In this document: positions 4,923-5,694 of the stretch, one piece after another | How positions within the stretch are numbered: position 1 is the first letter of the stretch | Layout of the letters: each line of letters starts with the position of its first letter | Source of the DNA: Planctomycetota bacterium | Lineage (GTDB): Bacteria > Planctomycetota > Phycisphaerae > UBA1845 > Fen-1342 | Assembly (NCBI GenBank): GCA_030616465.1 | Contig: JAUWXH010000170.1 | Coordinates: 1-5,694 of the forward strand | DNA: 5,694 nt | Direction: 5' to 3' | Program-made: the position numbers and the translations under genes | The notes under the pieces: model-generated | What the model was told of the DNA's origin: nothing | What the model saw: the letters and a program-made list of their open reading frames with translations, nothing else | Databases searched by the model: none

Positions 4923-5694
4923 ATGACCAACGCCGAGGTCGCCCGGGTTTTCAGCGAAATCGGCGACATCCTGGAGATCCAGGGCGCGGACGCGTTTCGC
5001 ATCAACTCGTACCGGCGGGTGGCCCGCACGATCGCCGACCTGCCGACCGATATCGGCGAGGTCGCCGCCCGCGGGGAGCTGACTTCGCTGCCGGGCGTCG
5101 GAAAGTCGTCCGCCCAGAAGATTCAGGAACTACTCGAGACCGGCAAGCTGCGGCTACGCGAGCAGCTCACACGCGAGGTCCCGGATTCGCTGCTGCGACT
5201 GCTCAACATCCCCGGCATGGGGCCGAAGAAGGTGGCGCTACTGTGGAAAGAACGTGGCGTCGCGTCGCTGGCGGATCTGAAAGCGGCCATCGGCACGGGC
5301 GGGCTCGAAGGGCTCAAGGGGCTCGGGCAGAAAAGCGTCGAGCAGATCGCCCAGGGTATCGAGTTTCTTGAACGCAGCGCCGGCCGAACGCGCCTGGGCG
5401 ACGCCTGGCCGCTCGCCCAGATGCTGCGGCAGGCCGTGGCGGAAATGAAGGGCGTCACGCGGGCGGAGCACGCCGGCTCGCTACGGCGGGGGCGTGAGAC
5501 GGTCGGCGACCTCGACCTGCTCTGCGTCGCCAAAGACGGGGCGCGGGCTGTCAAGCAGTTCACCGAGTTGCCCGGCGTCAGACAGATCATGGCCGCCGGC
5601 AAGACCAAGGGCTCGGCGCTGGTCGAGCACGCGGGCGGACAAACCATTCAGGTAGACTTGCGCGTTGTGCCGCGCGAATCGTTCGGGGCCGCCT
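4923..5694 (+). CDS. polX: DNA polymerase/3'-5' exonuclease PolX, N-terminal part (runs off the window)
   Basis: The open frame from ATG 4923 (GGGAG at 4911-4915, 7 nt upstream) runs to the window edge, giving 257 codons of a family usually about 570 residues long. Family-X polymerases fill short gaps in base-excision repair; bacterial PolX adds a C-terminal PHP exonuclease domain, which would lie outside this window. Visible in order are the 8-kDa-like N-terminal helices (FRINSYRRVARTI, 25-37), helix-hairpin-helix segments LPGVGKSSA (56-64), IPGMGPKKV (96-104) and GLGQKSVEQI (133-142), and the polymerase motif GSLRRGRETVGDLDLL (185-200) with metal-binding Asp196 and Asp198. The third Asp is Asp245 in IQVDLRV. 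All catalytic positions in view are intact. The gene is divergent from the thioesterase operon. Confidence 0.95.
   Translation, partial: MTNAEVARVFSEIGDILEIQGADAFRINSYRRVARTIADLPTDIGEVAARGELTSLPGVGKSSAQKIQELLETGKLRLREQLTREVPDSLLRLLNIPGMGPKKVALLWKERGVASLADLKAAIGTGGLEGLKGLGQKSVEQIAQGIEFLERSAGRTRLGDAWPLAQMLRQAVAEMKGVTRAEHAGSLRRGRETVGDLDLLCVAKDGARAVKQFTELPGVRQIMAAGKTKGSALVEHAGGQTIQVDLRVVPRESFGAA

Noticed and set aside
1..5694. CRISPR array, tRNA or rRNA gene, riboswitch
   Set aside because: No regularly spaced repeats, cloverleaf-like segments or conserved rRNA stretches were seen. Intergenic spaces are too short for a typical riboswitch, apart from 1-174, which shows none that I recognise.

Overview
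The window is GC-rich (well above 60% by eye) bacterial chromosomal DNA with tightly packed genes, ATGA start/stop overlaps and mixed ATG/GTG starts. No gene fixes the taxon. A Planctomycetota-like bacterium or similar high-GC environmental lineage is a plausible but low-confidence guess, based on the methylcrotonyl-CoA-carboxylase-type gene, the PIN and HEPN/MNT modules and apparently leaderless promoters.

Layout. (1) Positions 1-174 are a GC-rich upstream region ending in a promoter whose -10 box lies 8 nt before the first gene. (2) 175-1815 encodes an intact biotin-dependent acyl-CoA carboxylase carboxyltransferase subunit, most like the methylcrotonyl-CoA carboxylase beta type. (3) 1841-2511 is a two-gene PIN-domain toxin / small partner module that starts 25 nt after the carboxylase stop. 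(4) 2556-2696 is a second, diverged copy of the last 46 codons plus stop of the carboxylase gene, so the PIN module lies between two direct repeats of the host gene's 3' end. (5) 2741-3642 is a second two-gene module, an MNT nucleotidyltransferase antitoxin followed by a HepT-like HEPN protein. The HEPN protein has lost both the catalytic His and the Tyr modified in characterised systems. (6) 3643-3770 is a short convergent spacer. (7) 4796 down to 3771 on the minus strand is a probable operon of a YbgC-type hotdog thioesterase and a cytoplasmic cyclophilin. (8) 4923 to the window edge is the 5' part of polX, divergent from the thioesterase gene.

The housekeeping genes (lipid or branched-chain acyl-CoA metabolism, protein folding, base-excision repair) show no obvious shared pathway. 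The accessory part is the toxin-antitoxin island at 1816-3642. Its most notable feature is the 141-bp direct repeat. This resembles integration or recombination at a protein gene's 3' end in which the incoming DNA supplies a replacement end and the old end survives downstream, but no integrase is visible. A second pattern is that ATAAT, which I find only three times on either strand, lies 6-8 nt before a start codon each time. This suggests leaderless or near-leaderless transcripts for the lead genes, while downstream genes carry Shine-Dalgarno sequences.
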